Source: Lumnitzera littorea
Taxonomy: Eukaryota; Streptophyta; Magnoliopsida; Myrtales; Combretaceae
Direction: 5' to 3'
Assembly (NCBI GenBank): GCA_024138015.1
Contig: JAMXBB010000004.1
Location: forward strand, 13,144,884-13,208,883
Length of the DNA: 64,000 nucleotides
Below the pieces are notes generated by a model. It did not search any database. It was given only the letters and a program-made list of their open reading frames with translations, and was not told where the DNA came from. Shown piece after piece: positions 34,791 to 45,315 of this stretch (positions within the stretch are counted from its first letter, which is position 1; each line of letters begins with the position of its first letter). The position numbers were made by a program, and so were the translations under genes.

Positions 34791-35310
34791 TATCATAACT
34801 AACTGATAGATACAAGTCGTTGTTCAAACTCTTGAGAAAGAATACAGCGATAGAATGAGATGAAAAGTATGAGCACGTATTTGCTGAAATCAAAGAGTAT
34901 CTCATGAATCCATTGGTACTGGCTACTTGTACACTAGGATAGCGATCGATTCTTTACTTAACAATCCTTCCAAAATTGATGGGATGTATGCTAGGGTAAA
35001 GAGACGAAACGGGAAGAAAAGAGCATCCTATATACTATTTAAGCAAGAAATTCATGGAAGGCGAACAAAAATACTTAGAAGTGGAAAGAATATGTTGTGC
35101 CTTAATGTGGGTGATGCATAAGCTCAGGCAGTATACTCTCTATTATTCAATAGAGTTATTAATGAAGCATGACCGGTTGAAGTATTTAGCAGAAAAACCA
35201 GCGTTGATTGGAAAAATATCAAAGTAGCAGATGCTATTCTTTGAGTTTGATATCAGGTACGTAAGTTTGAATTTAATCAAAGGGTAGGCGATGGCTGATT
35301 AGTTGGCAAA
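34791..35310 (+). pseudogene. First RNase H domain (retroelement type)
   Basis: Broken frames after RT give YLSKKFMEGEQKYLEVERICC (about 35035-35095), HKLRQYTLYYSIELLMKHDRLKYL, then EKPALIGKI and FEFDIRYVS, the standard order of the Ty3/gypsy RNase H that follows RT. Stops and a frameshift (around 34925-35040) interrupt it. Confidence 0.65.
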
Positions 35311-35900
35311 ATACCCGTTAGAAGATAAGGATGATAGTTCAAAAGCACAATTTCCTGATGAAAATGCGATGATGGAAAATGAATTGAGTGGTGAGAAATT
35401 GGGATGGAAAATGTATTTTGATGGAGTAGCCAATGTGTTCGGATGTAGGATAGGAGCAGTATTAGTATCACTTGAGGGTAACCATTTCCCTGTAATGGCA
35501 AGATTAACATTTCCATATACTAATAACATAGTCGAATATGAAGCCTGCATTTTGGGGCTCAAAATGGTGTTAAATATTTGAATACAAAAGCTTAAAGTAT
35601 ATGGAGATTCTTCTCTTATAATTCTCTAGATCTTAGAATAATATAAGACAAAAGATGAAAAATTGATACCTTATCACAAACATTTAGAAAAGCTAGTTAA
35701 AAAATTTCGAAGGATTTCATTCACTTACATTCTAAGGATCTAGAATTAGTTTACTGATGCATTGGCTACATTAACATCGATGGTGAAAGTTACGGATGGG
35801 ATAGAAATCCAACCTCTGAAGATTGAGGTGGAAGAAAAACTTACTTTTTGCTTAATAGTTGAAGAGAAGGAATCAAAAGAACTTTAGTACCATGATATCA
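35311..35900 (+). pseudogene. Second, archaeal-type RNase H domain
   Basis: WKMYFDGVANVFGCRIGAVLVS (35403-35468) followed by NNIVEYEACILGLKMVLN and, after a stop, KLKVYGDSSLIIL show the Asp, Glu, Asp acidic series of an archaeal-type RNase H. Plant Tat/Ogre elements carry this second RNase H between the first one and integrase. Here the three acidic positions are visible, but the frame is split by stops near 35579 and 35629. Confidence 0.7.
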
Positions 35901-35989
35901 AAAAGTTACTTCAAATGGGGGAATTCCTTAAGGATGTTGATAAAAAAGATAGAAAAACTTTAAGAAGGTTAGCTACTCATGTCCTATTA

Positions 35990-37070
35990 AGTGGCTCTAC
36001 GTTATACAAGAGATCATAAGATGCAATACTGCTAAGGTGTGTAGATGAAGAAAAAGCCGAGAAATTAATAAAAGAAGTTCATGAAGAAGTTTGTGGTCCT
36101 CACATAAATAGGTATATATTAGCCAGAAAGATCATGAGAATGGGGTGTTTTTGGATGACTATAGAATCAGATTGTATCAGGTACGTAAGGTACTGTCACC
36201 TATGCCAGGTATACGTTAACAAAATCAACGCTTCTCAACAATTGCATATGTTATTGGCTCCTTAGCGTTTCTCGATGTGGGAGATTAACATGATCGGTCC
36301 AATTTCACCAACAGCTTCAAATGGATACAAATTCATTCTAGTCGCAATTGACTATTTTACTAAGTAAGTGGAAGCAGCGTCATATTCCACGGTGACCAAA
36401 AGAGTAGTGGTTAAATTCTTGAAAAGAGATATTATTGCAAGATACGATGCACCCGAGTTTATTATTACAAACAATAGAAAAAATTTGAATAACAAGTTGA
36501 TGGATGAAGTGTGCCACCAATTCAAAATTAATCATAGAAACTCAACTCCATATCAACCTCAGATGAATGGAGCAATTGAAGCCGCAAATAAGAACATTAA
36601 AAGAATCATTGAGAAGATGACGATCGCTTATAAAGACTGGCATGAGATGCTTCCCTTTGCTCTTATGGCCTCCAAAACCTTGGTTAAAACCTCTACTGGT
36701 ACAACATTGTATTCATTGGTGTACAAAACTAAAGTAGTATTACCGGTGGAAGTACAAATACCTTCATTCCAAGTATTAGTAGAAACTTAGCTTGATGAAG
36801 TAAAGTGGGTGAAGAAGCGGATGGAACATTTAAATCTCCTAGATGAGCGAAGACTTGCTGCGATATGTCATGGTCAGTGCTACTAACAGCGGATGATCCG
36901 AGCTTTTAACAAGAAAGTACGCCCAATGTATTTCAAAGAAAGAGACTTAGTGTTGAAGAAAGTATTACCAAATGTAAATGACCCTAGGGGCAAGTTTGCT
37001 CCGAATGATAAAGGCCCTTATGTGGTAAAAGGGTATTATTAGGAGGTGTATTAGTGTTGACAGAGATGGA
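35990..37070 (+). pseudogene. Integrase, active-site mutated
   Basis: Integrase joins the DNA copy to the host chromosome. The N-terminal His/Cys zinc motif is visible (HEEVCGPHIN ... YCHLCQ, about 36078-36210). In the core, the first catalytic Asp is Asn (WEINMIGPI, 36276-36302). The second lies in an ITNNRKN context where relatives have Asp, so it too appears to be Asn. The Glu in NGAIEAANKN is kept. Stops at 36263 and 36365 break the frame; the longest open piece is 36368-36790. The C-terminal part contains FNKKVRPMYFKERDLVLKKVLP and GPYVV. Confidence 0.8.
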
Positions 37071-37744
37071 TGACTCATAATTAAGGGGACCAGTGAATTC
37101 AAATGCAATCAAGTTGTATTATCCATGAAAACTGAGTTCAATAAAGATTTCAATTTTTCCTGAATTGTTTATGGTTAATCTTTCATCATTTACAAGTAAA
37201 GTTGATATCCATGAATGTTTTCGGATTCGGATGACCATTGACCAACAAACACTTCACCAATAAACCCTTGTATACCATGTTTCTTAGCTTCGTACACTTA
37301 AACACCAGACCCTTACCAATGAATCTGAATTACTAGAAAAGAAAATAATTGGGTGTTCTTAATAATTTAATCTTGTTTCTTTTGAAAAGTGAATTACCAT
37401 TCAGAAGTCATGAGAATGGAAATTGAAATTTGGTATTGACTAAAGCAAATTCAAGGCATGAGCATGGTCCAATTACAAGACTCAAAAGTTTGGAAGGTTT
37501 TATTGAAAGAGAAAAAGAAATAAAGAAGAGAAAAAGAAAAAAAAAATAAAAAAGCAAAAGAGAGAAAAGAAAGAAGAAGTAAGCATCGTCCCTTGGTGAA
37601 ATTTTGCTGGTTAAATAAGTAAATGTCGGGAATCGATGTAAGAATGCCAATTAGTTACTATCCAAGAAATTCTTTAGTCCTAGAAAAAATAATCTTAAAA
37701 GTCTTTGGAAAGAGATATTTAGAAGAATTGAGCTAGTTTTTGAA
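37071..37744 (+). other. 3' untranslated region of the Ogre-like element, first part
   Basis: Non-coding. Includes an A/G-rich stretch (37500-37580) whose minus-strand frame (37408-37650) is low complexity and not a gene. Confidence 0.5.
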
Positions 37745-38455
37745 ACCAATCCCGAAGAGATCTATCCTTTTCGGATCAACTAAAACAAATCTCAAAGAGA
37801 TATATCCTCTTCGGATTAACCAAATCAAATCTCAAAGAGATCTATCTCTTTGGATTAACCAAAATTGAATCTCAAAGAGATTTATCCTTTTCGGATTAAT
37901 CAAATCGAATCTCGAAGAGATCTATTCTCTTCAAATTAACCAAATCAAATCTCCAAGAGATCTATTCTCTTTGGATTAACCAAATCGAATCTCGAAGAAA
38001 TCTATCATCTTCGGATTAATCAAATTAAATCTCAAAGAGATCTATTCTCTTTGGATTAACCAAAATTGAATTTCAAAGAGATCTATTCTCTTTAGGTAAA
38101 CCAAAATCAATCTTGAAGACATCTATCTTATTCAGATTAAAAAAGAGAAATCTCAAAGAGATCTATCATCTTTAGATTATCTAAACCAAAACTAGTTTTT
38201 TGAAATCTTGAAAAGATCTATCCTCTTCGGATCATAAATCAAGACAAATCTTGAAAAGATCTATCATCTTTAGATTACAAGGCAAGAAAAATTTTAAAGA
38301 AATCTATCCTTTTCAAGTCACAAGTCAAAATGAATCTTGAAGAGATTTGTCCTCTTCGAATCATAAGTTAAAATAAATCTTGAAGAGATCTATCCTCTTC
38401 GGATTATAAGTCAAAACAAATCTTGAAAAGATCTATCCTATTTAGATTATTTAAA
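37745..38455 (+). repeat. About 17 tandem hairpin repeats of about 40 bp in the 3' untranslated region
   Basis: Consensus roughly AATCTCAAAGAGATCTATCC followed by TCTTCGGATTAACCAAATC. Each unit holds a short inverted repeat, for example CGAAGAG-ATCTATC-CTCTTCG. Copies fall into two subfamilies. The first nine or so carry the spacer GGATTAACCAAATC, and the last six carry GGATCATAAGTCAAAACAAA-like spacers. Stem arms vary partly in step: CGAAGA with TCTTCG in one copy, CAAAGAG with CTCTTTG in others. Tandem repeats in this region are known from Ogre-type elements and can seed satellite DNA. Confidence 0.85.
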
Positions 38456-38514
38456 GTTAGGTTTGGCAAAAATGAGTATCTCTTTTGTCTCTGTAGTGAA
38501 GTTCTCATCAAACT

Positions 38515-38534
38515 TCACTACAAAGAGAGATAGC
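38515..38534 (+). other. Polypurine tract region of the Ogre-like element
   Basis: CTACAAAGAGAGATAGC ends directly at the LTR start TGTAACACCTC. The purine run AAAGAGAGA lies four bases before the LTR boundary. Confidence 0.6.
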
Positions 38535-40404
38535 TGTAACACCTCATTTTTGCCAATTTTTTATTTTTTTTGTTAATTGAGTCAGGTTAATAAATAAAAA
38601 TAAAAATAGAAAAATAAAATTAAGAGAAAAAATGAAAAATGAAAAAATAAAAAAGAAAATCAAGTCAAGTTCGAGTTGTGTTAAGTTGAATTGAGTTGAA
38701 TTGTTGGATTAGGTGACGATATAGGCCAGACTAATATAGAATAAAAATTCATCTAATTTAGGGGCTTAAATCAAGATTTATTAAATTATCAGGCTATATT
38801 TAAGTGGATCAGATCGAGCTTAGAAAGAAAAAGCCCAAAATAAATTAGGGTTTCCAGAAGCTATAGTAAATCTTTGATGGAATCATAATCGTATCTTCGA
38901 TACGAAAGATTCAATTGTAAGTTTATAAGTAGTACATCGATGAGGGATTCAAAGGACAATTTTTTTTTTTTCTAATCACACTCCTTCACAAACACCACCT
39001 AAACCGCCATGCGCCACTATTGCAAGCCACTACACAACCACCGTACACCACTACAAAAACCATTGTGCACCACCTTACAACCACCGCATAAGCCACCACA
39101 CAACTATTGCGCACCATCACACAACCACCGTAGCATTGCTGCCCATGTCGCCCAACCACCGCCTAAGCTCTTGCCCATTGTAGCCAGCTATCGCTGCTTA
39201 CGCTCAAGCCCATCGCTTGCTCACCTACGCCCTTGCCCATAATGCCCGCGCCCTTGTCTTCGTCGCCCGTGCTACCACCGTTCACACTAAACCCGCCGCT
39301 CGTAGTTGCCCATAGTTTCGCCCATGCATGCCCATACTCGCCCACTACAAAGACTGTACACGCCTAGTAATGCTCGCGTTGCCTAGTCTCTTGCTTAGTA
39401 TCGCCCAAAGCCCTCACCATGTTGCCTAATGTACGCCTAGATCCTCGCCTGTCACCTAGTGATCGCCCACACCCTCGTCCGCTAGCCTACTCGTCTACAC
39501 CTTCGCCTGCTTACCTAGTCCATCGCTCGCACTGGTCCATGTTCGCGCAGATCCTCACCTATGCTCGCCTGCATCACCTACTCTACCACCCAATGCTTAC
39601 CCGTGCTCATCCAACACTGACGCAATCTAACATTAGGTAAAATTTATTTATTTATTTATTTCATTAATTTTTATTAATTTACTTTATTAGTTATGTTTTT
39701 TTATTAACTATTTTTGTGTTTAAGTGCAAATTATTTATTATTTATTTTTATTGCAATTTTTTTAGTCATTCCAATAAAATTTAGTCAAATTAGGTTTTTT
39801 TTAAAAAATAAATCATTTTTTAAAATAAAATATATTTTAACACAGTGTTTTTTTTAAAAAAAAAATCTAAATTGAGTTTTTTTTTTTTTAAAAAAAAAAA
39901 TTAGTTAGTTAAGGTTTTCTAAATTAGGGAAAATTAGATTTCTTAGGTCTTTTTTCTTAAAATAATAAATTGATAAGAAAAACGTAAACTTAGCTCGGTT
40001 TTCGAGATAAAAATAATCCATCCATTAAAAAATTTTATTGAAAAAAAACAATGGTTAGTTTGATTCTGACTAACAAGTACGTAGGTATCTTTAAGGTAAC
40101 TGTCTAAAAATAATAAAAAAAATTTTCCCTTTTTCTTAAAAAATTCATAATAAAAAATCATTTTTAGTTACATTTTATGAATTCAAGTGTATTTTTAATA
40201 TTTTTAGAAAAATTACAAAAATAAAACCCACCAATTTTTTCTTTAATTTTCACATGGTAACTTAGTTTTAATAGGTTAGCCCTTGAACGTTTTTCTAGTT
40301 CAATTTTCTAAAAATCAATCTTTTTAGAATATCTGTAAACTAGTAGTCAAATTATGGTTTTCCCACTCGAAAACCCTAATTTTATTTTCTTACCAATTGA
40401 ACTG
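38535..40404 (+). repeat. 3' LTR of the Ogre-like element
   Basis: Starts TGTAACACCTCATTTTTGCC directly after the purine tract. It contains a C-rich stretch (39000-39610, many CGCCCA and CACCACA words) and ends in A/T-rich DNA before TTAGCGACTCC. General layout and terminal motifs parallel the minus-strand nested LTR at 22070-23938. The right limit is uncertain; it could extend to about 40530. Open frames inside it (39009-39242, 39419-39640) are compositional by-products. Confidence 0.6.
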
Positions 40405-40417
40405 GTTAGCGACTCCA
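40405..40417 (+). other. Primer-binding-site-like motif after the 3' LTR
   Basis: GTTAGCGACTCCA resembles the GGCGACTCC motif found at the inner edge of the nested LTR (22185-22195, minus strand). Such a motif normally follows a 5' LTR, which is unexpected after a 3' LTR. Confidence 0.35.
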
Positions 40418-40442
40418 TTTTTTTTTAAAAAAAATTCTTTTC

Positions 40443-40503
40443 CTTAGTTTAATGTCGAGTAATTTATATTAAGCGGGCTGTGTTTAATATAAGTTAAACT
40501 AAG
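40443..40503. repeat. Two-part inverted repeat (stem-loop)
   Basis: CTTAGTTTAA (40443-40452) pairs with TTAAACTAAG (40494-40503), and TTATATTAA (40464-40472) pairs with TTAATATAA (40484-40492), leaving a GCGGGCTGTGT loop. A TAAACCCTA ... TAGGGTTTA inverted pair lies at the same distance from the GGCGACTCC motif in the nested minus-strand LTR. Confidence 0.7.
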
Positions 40504-40599
40504 AAAACCGAAATAGAGCTTGACATTAAGTATTTCATTTGTTTAGAGTTGGCTTGTTCTTTTACTAATCTTGTGTTCTTACAAAGGAAAATTGCTTTA

Positions 40600-41565
40600 G
40601 AACTTCTTCCAACTGCTGGTTTTTTTAGGTGCTCACCCATCTTGTACACCCATTGTTCTTCATTACAAGTTGTCTAAGGATGATTCTATTGATCTTGTTA
40701 ATCCTACTCGTTATAAGCAACTAGTTAGGAAACTTCTTTATCTTTCTATCACATATTCGAACATTGCTTATTCAGTTCATGTGTTAAGTCAATTCATGCA
40801 AGCTCTACAGTAGTCTCATCAATTGGCACTACAAAGGGTCTTACACTATATTAAGTTGCATCCAAGATGGGGTATTTTTTTTTCCAGCCCAATCTGATTT
40901 GGCATTGCATGCATATAGTGATAATGATTGGGGTAGTTGTGTTGATACTCTACGGTCCACATCTAGGTTTTGTATTTTTCTTGGTGAGTTATTGATTAGT
41001 CTAAGAAGCAGTCTATGGTCATCTCTGCTAAATCTGAATTCCATGCTCTTACTGCTGTTACTTGTGAGCTTATGTGGTTATTAGCATTGCTAAAAGAGTT
41101 TCATGTAGATTCAATTCTTCCTGTTCATTTGTTTTCTAACAACTAATCTACTTTACATCTTACTCGTAATCCAATCTTCCGCAAGTGCACAAAGCACTTT
41201 GAAATGGATTTTCATTTTATACTTGACAAGGTTAATGATGGTACTATCTTGCTTATGTATGCTCTTAGTAAGCAATAGCTTGCTGATCTTTTTAATAAAG
41301 GATTGTGCTCAGCTCAGTTTCCTTTCCTTCTAGGTAAGATGGGAGTAATTAATATTTACTCTCTGTCTTGAGGGGGAATCATAAAACATGTTGTACTTGC
41401 TGTACATAGTAGATTAGTATAGTCTTGTGCATAGTAGATTAATGCTCTGTTTTAGTATTGTTCTTACTATAGTCTTAAGTATAGTAGAATAGTTCTTTCG
41501 TATAGTGTACAGCATGTAGTATATATATGTGTCATTCCTGTACAGATAATTCAATTCAGTTTTCA
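40600..41565 (+). mobile_element. Ty1/copia 3' end: RT/RNase H remnant and LTR
   Basis: Broken frames encode the end of a copia polyprotein. RKLLYLSITYSNIAYSVHVLSQFM is followed by ALHAYSDNDWGSCVDTLRST, SAKSEFHALTAVTCELMWL and NPIFRKCTKHFEMDFHFI, the RNase H with its acidic positions (YSDNDW, SEFHA). Stops occur where relatives have Gln (for example SNN-stop-STLHL). A purine tract (GAGGGGGAA, about 41370-41378) precedes a likely 177-bp 3' LTR (41389-41565, TGTTGTACTTGC to TTTTCA). The gag, protease, integrase and 5' LTR are missing. Confidence 0.75.
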
Positions 41566-42616
41566 ACTAGAATTAATAAATTGATAACTATATCATGTTC
41601 ATCTTCTTCCAAAGCTACTTCATAGTACCCTAATCTGACTTCTTCTTCTATAAGCGTCTCGATTTTGGTTTGCATCAATTGTCAATCTCCACTTTTATCA
41701 GATATCTCAATTCTATACACACAAACAATAGCTTTTTGAACTAAAGGCATGAAATAACCATTTAGTGGCAATTCTTATTTCTCATTTCAATATGAAATGA
41801 CTGTACCTTGCACATGACACGTAAAGTAATCATTGATTAGGAATTCTTCCTCTACAATTTACGACCTAGCTTATTCTTCAGTGACATCAAAATCCAATGT
41901 AGATTATGGATGGACTAGGTTAGAGGCCAATGCCGTAGGGTTCAATTGCATTCACGTCGACATAGACAACTTAACCTTATTATTCATTGATTACAATGAT
42001 AAAAATCAATACTATACATTTAGAAACTGGATTCAGGTGCATTTAACAATTTACTATTGTAAAATCCGAATTAATCCCTATGGTTGATCCAATTCAACTT
42101 GATTTGATTATAAAACTGGTTTGGTCCAACCTTAGTTCTATCTTAGTTAAACTGTATTTGGATTTCTACCTCTTTAACCTTTAATATTTCGATATGTTCG
42201 GATCAATCAACCAAGTCAGGTCTAACAACATTATTTTTTATATTACGTTTGTTGTAATGTATATATTTTTTTAGGTTAATAACATGGATTAATGTGATAT
42301 TTTTAGATCAATGAGATACCAAGTCATTTTCATGTTTTAATATAACATTGGCAAATAATGCAAGTGCAACACTTCAGCCTTGAAAATAATTGATAAAAAA
42401 GGTGCAAGAAGATAATTAAAACTGACTTAGGAGAGAATGGAAGAGTTGGAATAGGGATAGGTAAGATTTTTTCTATTATTTATAATGTTATTTAAAATAG
42501 TATTTGGATAATGGCATTTTCTTGTAAAATAAAAGGTTAGAAGAAATAAAAGCATTCAAGACACCAGAGTGGAACTTTTTGCTCTAACATTTTATGTATG
42601 TATATATATGTATATG
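41566..42616. other. Intergenic DNA without a recognisable gene
   Basis: The plus-strand frame at 41833-42087 has no family motif and no splice-site support. Nothing resembling TIR or NB-ARC exons was found here, although an LRR pseudogene begins at 42617. Confidence 0.5.
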
Positions 42617-43979
42617 ATATATTTTCATTTAAAAACTTAGTGATGCCGGATCTCTCGTGCAGTCGAATGACAAGTAGCTGGTGTGGTTGGAAGCGTATCA
42701 AGGTATATCATATGCTCCATATTGTACATATATATCCAAAATTTGATGTTTGTTTCAACGTGAATTCTAATTGCATAATTGTTTTATGTATACAGATGGC
42801 TAAAAATTTGAAGGTTTTAAATTTAACCGGATGTTAAAGATTAGTTAGAACTCCCGACTTCTCTTATCATCCAAAACTAGAGCGATTAATTCTTGCAAAT
42901 TGTACGAAACTGGTTGTAATTGATGAGTGACTAGAGCACTTGGTCATCATAGACTTGGGTATTTGTAAACGACTACGCAAGCTGCCGGAAGAGCTTAAAT
43001 GTATAGAATCCTTATAGGAACTCTATCTTGATTGGACCGCCATTGTAGAAATTCCTAATTGACCACCTATGAAGAGGCTAAGGGTTCTTAGTTGCTGTGG
43101 TTGCTCGTATTTGAAGAAGGTTAATTCACGGGATCTTATAGCTAATCTCACAAGGGTTTCATTTTCAAGGACAAACATTACTGCACTCCCTGACTCATTC
43201 GGAAATCTGGTGAACCTTTGAGAGTTGGACTTATCAGACTGTAAAGGTTTAAAAACACTTCCAGGATCAATTGGAGATTTAGTATCCCTGATAGAACTAA
43301 ATTTTTTATTCTCTGGAACCATTGAGCTTCCCGATACAAAGCTACCTCAATCTTTAATTTCAGTATATGTGAAGTGCCAAGGAACGTGAATTCCCGATCT
43401 TTCAAACCTAATCAATTTGAAGATTTTGCACTTAGAAAATCATAAGGTGGAGACTGTCCATTTGCAGAATATGATCCTGCCCCATGGTGGATTGGAAGGT
43501 TAACTAATCTGGTGGAATTGATATTAGGCCTTAGACGCATTGTTAGCTTGCCTGCTGATGTGGAACCACTATGCCAGCTCACGAGAATAATCCTTATTAA
43601 TTGTAACCAATTGCAAAGCATCCCGAAGCTCCCCAGAAGCTTAAAATTTTTGAGCATTGATGGTTGCAATTCATTGAGGTCGTTAATGGATCTTCCCTCA
43701 GGCTTAACAACTTTATACATAGGTTGTTGCAGCCCATTCAGAACGTAATCGGATCTCCCTTCAAGCTTAACACATTTACACCTTTTACATTGCATGCCAT
43801 TGACGTTATTTGAAATTGGCAGTTGCAAATCATTACAAGAGCTGGAAATATATAAATGTGATCTTTCTAGAATTGATGGCCTTGAAATGTTGGAGAATTT
43901 GACAAAACTGATAATATGTAGATGTGTAAACCTTCAAAGGCTACCAGATTTGTCACTACCCACATGGATGCCTGATTGA
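42617..43979 (+). pseudogene. 5'-truncated TNL pseudogene (LRR part only)
   Basis: Homologous to exon 3 end, intron 3 and exon 4 of the intact TNL gene (52190-53570). It begins inside the exon 3 counterpart (VMPDLSCSRMTSSWCGWKRIK), keeps an intron with GT at 42701 and an AG before ATGGCTAAAAATTTG at 42796, then the LRR exon. Stops occur early (NLTGC-stop-RLVRTPDFSYHP) and again near 42928, 43015 and 43063. A short deletion follows IDE at about 42927. TIR, NB-ARC and the LRR end are absent. It cannot encode a receptor. It keeps LxxL-type repeats (for example LTKLIICRCVNLQRLPDL), so it arose by duplication followed by decay. Confidence 0.85.
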
Positions 43980-44135
43980 TGCAGTGTATTTAGTTTTACA
44001 TCCCCTTTGTAGTTATCCATGCTTCCACATTCTTTTTTTTTTTTTTTTTTTAATTCCATTTTCTGCTTTTAATGGCTTGTTCTGCCATAAGGTAATAAGC
44101 ACTTTAGGTAAAATTCAGTTAGTTTTTCTTTCTTC

Positions 44136-44155
44136 CTCTCTCTCTCTCTCTCTCT
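44136..44155. repeat. (CT)n microsatellite
   Basis: CT dinucleotide run inside the 3' flank of the TNL pseudogene; the matching place in copy 2 (around 53990) is T-rich but not CT-repetitive. Confidence 0.9.
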
Positions 44156-44701
44156 TTTCATTTTTTTTTTTTTTTAATGTTACAATCGTTGATCTTATGT
44201 TTAATCTTTCTCCTCTGTATATGTCCTTTTAAGAAGTTTGTGTGCATATTTTTCTTCTTTTGGGTCAACCAAGAACCTGATATCTTTTATTGTCCAAATC
44301 CTGTATGGGGCTTTCCTCGAAAGCATTGTGAAATTGGGCTTTATAGGATTCAGTTTATACTGTGCTGTTCACCTTATCGAATTTTATCGATACTGATTTT
44401 ACTTGTTCCAATAGAACTCCAGCTGCATCCAACCATCTTGGAGAATCGTCTGATCATCATGTGCTGTGGAGTTGAATAAATCTTTTAACAACTCTGTTTT
44501 CGAGTTCTAAGTGGACTAAGCCTCATGAGAGTGATCAAAATTTCACTGGTGAAGACAATCATGTAGTTGACTGATGTCCTTGAACAGGATGATCATTTAG
44601 GTTAGAATATTTTATTGTTCAAGCAACATGGGAAGTAACCATAGCAATTTCTCCAGGTATTATGGTTTGACCAAAGTTGGAGGTAATTTGCTTTTCGCTT
44701 A

Positions 44702-45315
44702 ACCAAATGTTGGATGTAGTAGATGGTATGATCATATAGCCAGCTGATGCAAAACTAATTGAGTAAATTTTTCAGTATTTGGTAGATTCAATATATGGGC
44801 AACACTGGATTTCATAATGTTTCTTAACATTTTTCCCTCCCAAAAATACCTTCAATGAAAGAGCAGAAACTTATTCTTCAGCTACACCTACGCCCCAATG
44901 TGCTTTTACTAGCAATTTAATGAACCGATTGTATATTTTTCTTTATATTTTAGTTTCTATCAGGACTAATGGATGGATACAATGAGAAAAAATATGTATT
45001 TTTGTCGATCAATGATGCATGATTGATATGGCTCCTCTTCAAATGAAGAGCTTAATAAATATATCAAAGAGATATATGGTTGATCCTTACTTTTCCAAAA
45101 CATGTTTGGTTTCGTTTGACCCAAAAAAGAATTTCGGTTTAGTACCAATAAGGGAGAGTCTACTCATTTCTTCTTTCATGTTGGGTTCTCCATTAAACTG
45201 GGAATAGTACAACTGCATCAAAATCATTATAAAGCATCATGTCATATTGCGGTTAGATGAAGAGAAAGTACATGTTTGTACAATGTTATTACATGTCTGC
45301 TGTTTGTAACTATAG
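44702..45315. other. Copy-1-specific block in the duplicated 3' flank
   Basis: Flanking sequence TTTGCTTTTCGCTT and TAGATTTCAAGGAAGCATTTTC in copy 1 is contiguous in copy 2 at about 54520-54545 (TTTGCTTTTTGCTCGTAGATTTTAAAG). The block is thus an insertion here or a deletion there. It has no terminal repeats or clear coding; the frame 45019-45207 has no motif. Confidence 0.55.

Larger units (their letters stand above)
27835..40404 (+). mobile_element. Ogre/Tat-like Ty3/gypsy retrotransposon, 5'-truncated and decayed
   Basis: Domains lie in the order ORF1 (DUF7745-like), gag, aspartic protease, reverse transcriptase, RNase H, second archaeal-type RNase H, integrase. They are followed by a long 3' untranslated region with tandem repeats, a polypurine tract and a 3' LTR from 38535. 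An extra ORF before gag, two RNase H domains and a repeat-bearing 3' untranslated region are known marks of the Ogre/Tat lineage. No 5' LTR was found upstream, so the left end near 27835 is approximate. Every frame is broken by stops or shifts, and the active sites of RT and integrase are mutated, so it cannot be autonomous. Confidence 0.8.

Noticed and set aside
37745..38455. CRISPR-like repeat-spacer array
   Set aside because: Repeats and spacers both diverge gradually, the block lies inside a plant retroelement 3' untranslated region, and there are no cas genes. It is a tandem repeat.
39009..39640. Proline-rich or histidine-rich protein genes
   Set aside because: The frames come from the C-rich composition (CGCCCA, CACCACA words) of an LTR and lack start context or domains.
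41833..42087. Upstream exon of the TNL pseudogene
   Set aside because: No TIR or NB-ARC motif, no plausible splice link to 42617, and no similarity to the exons of the intact gene.
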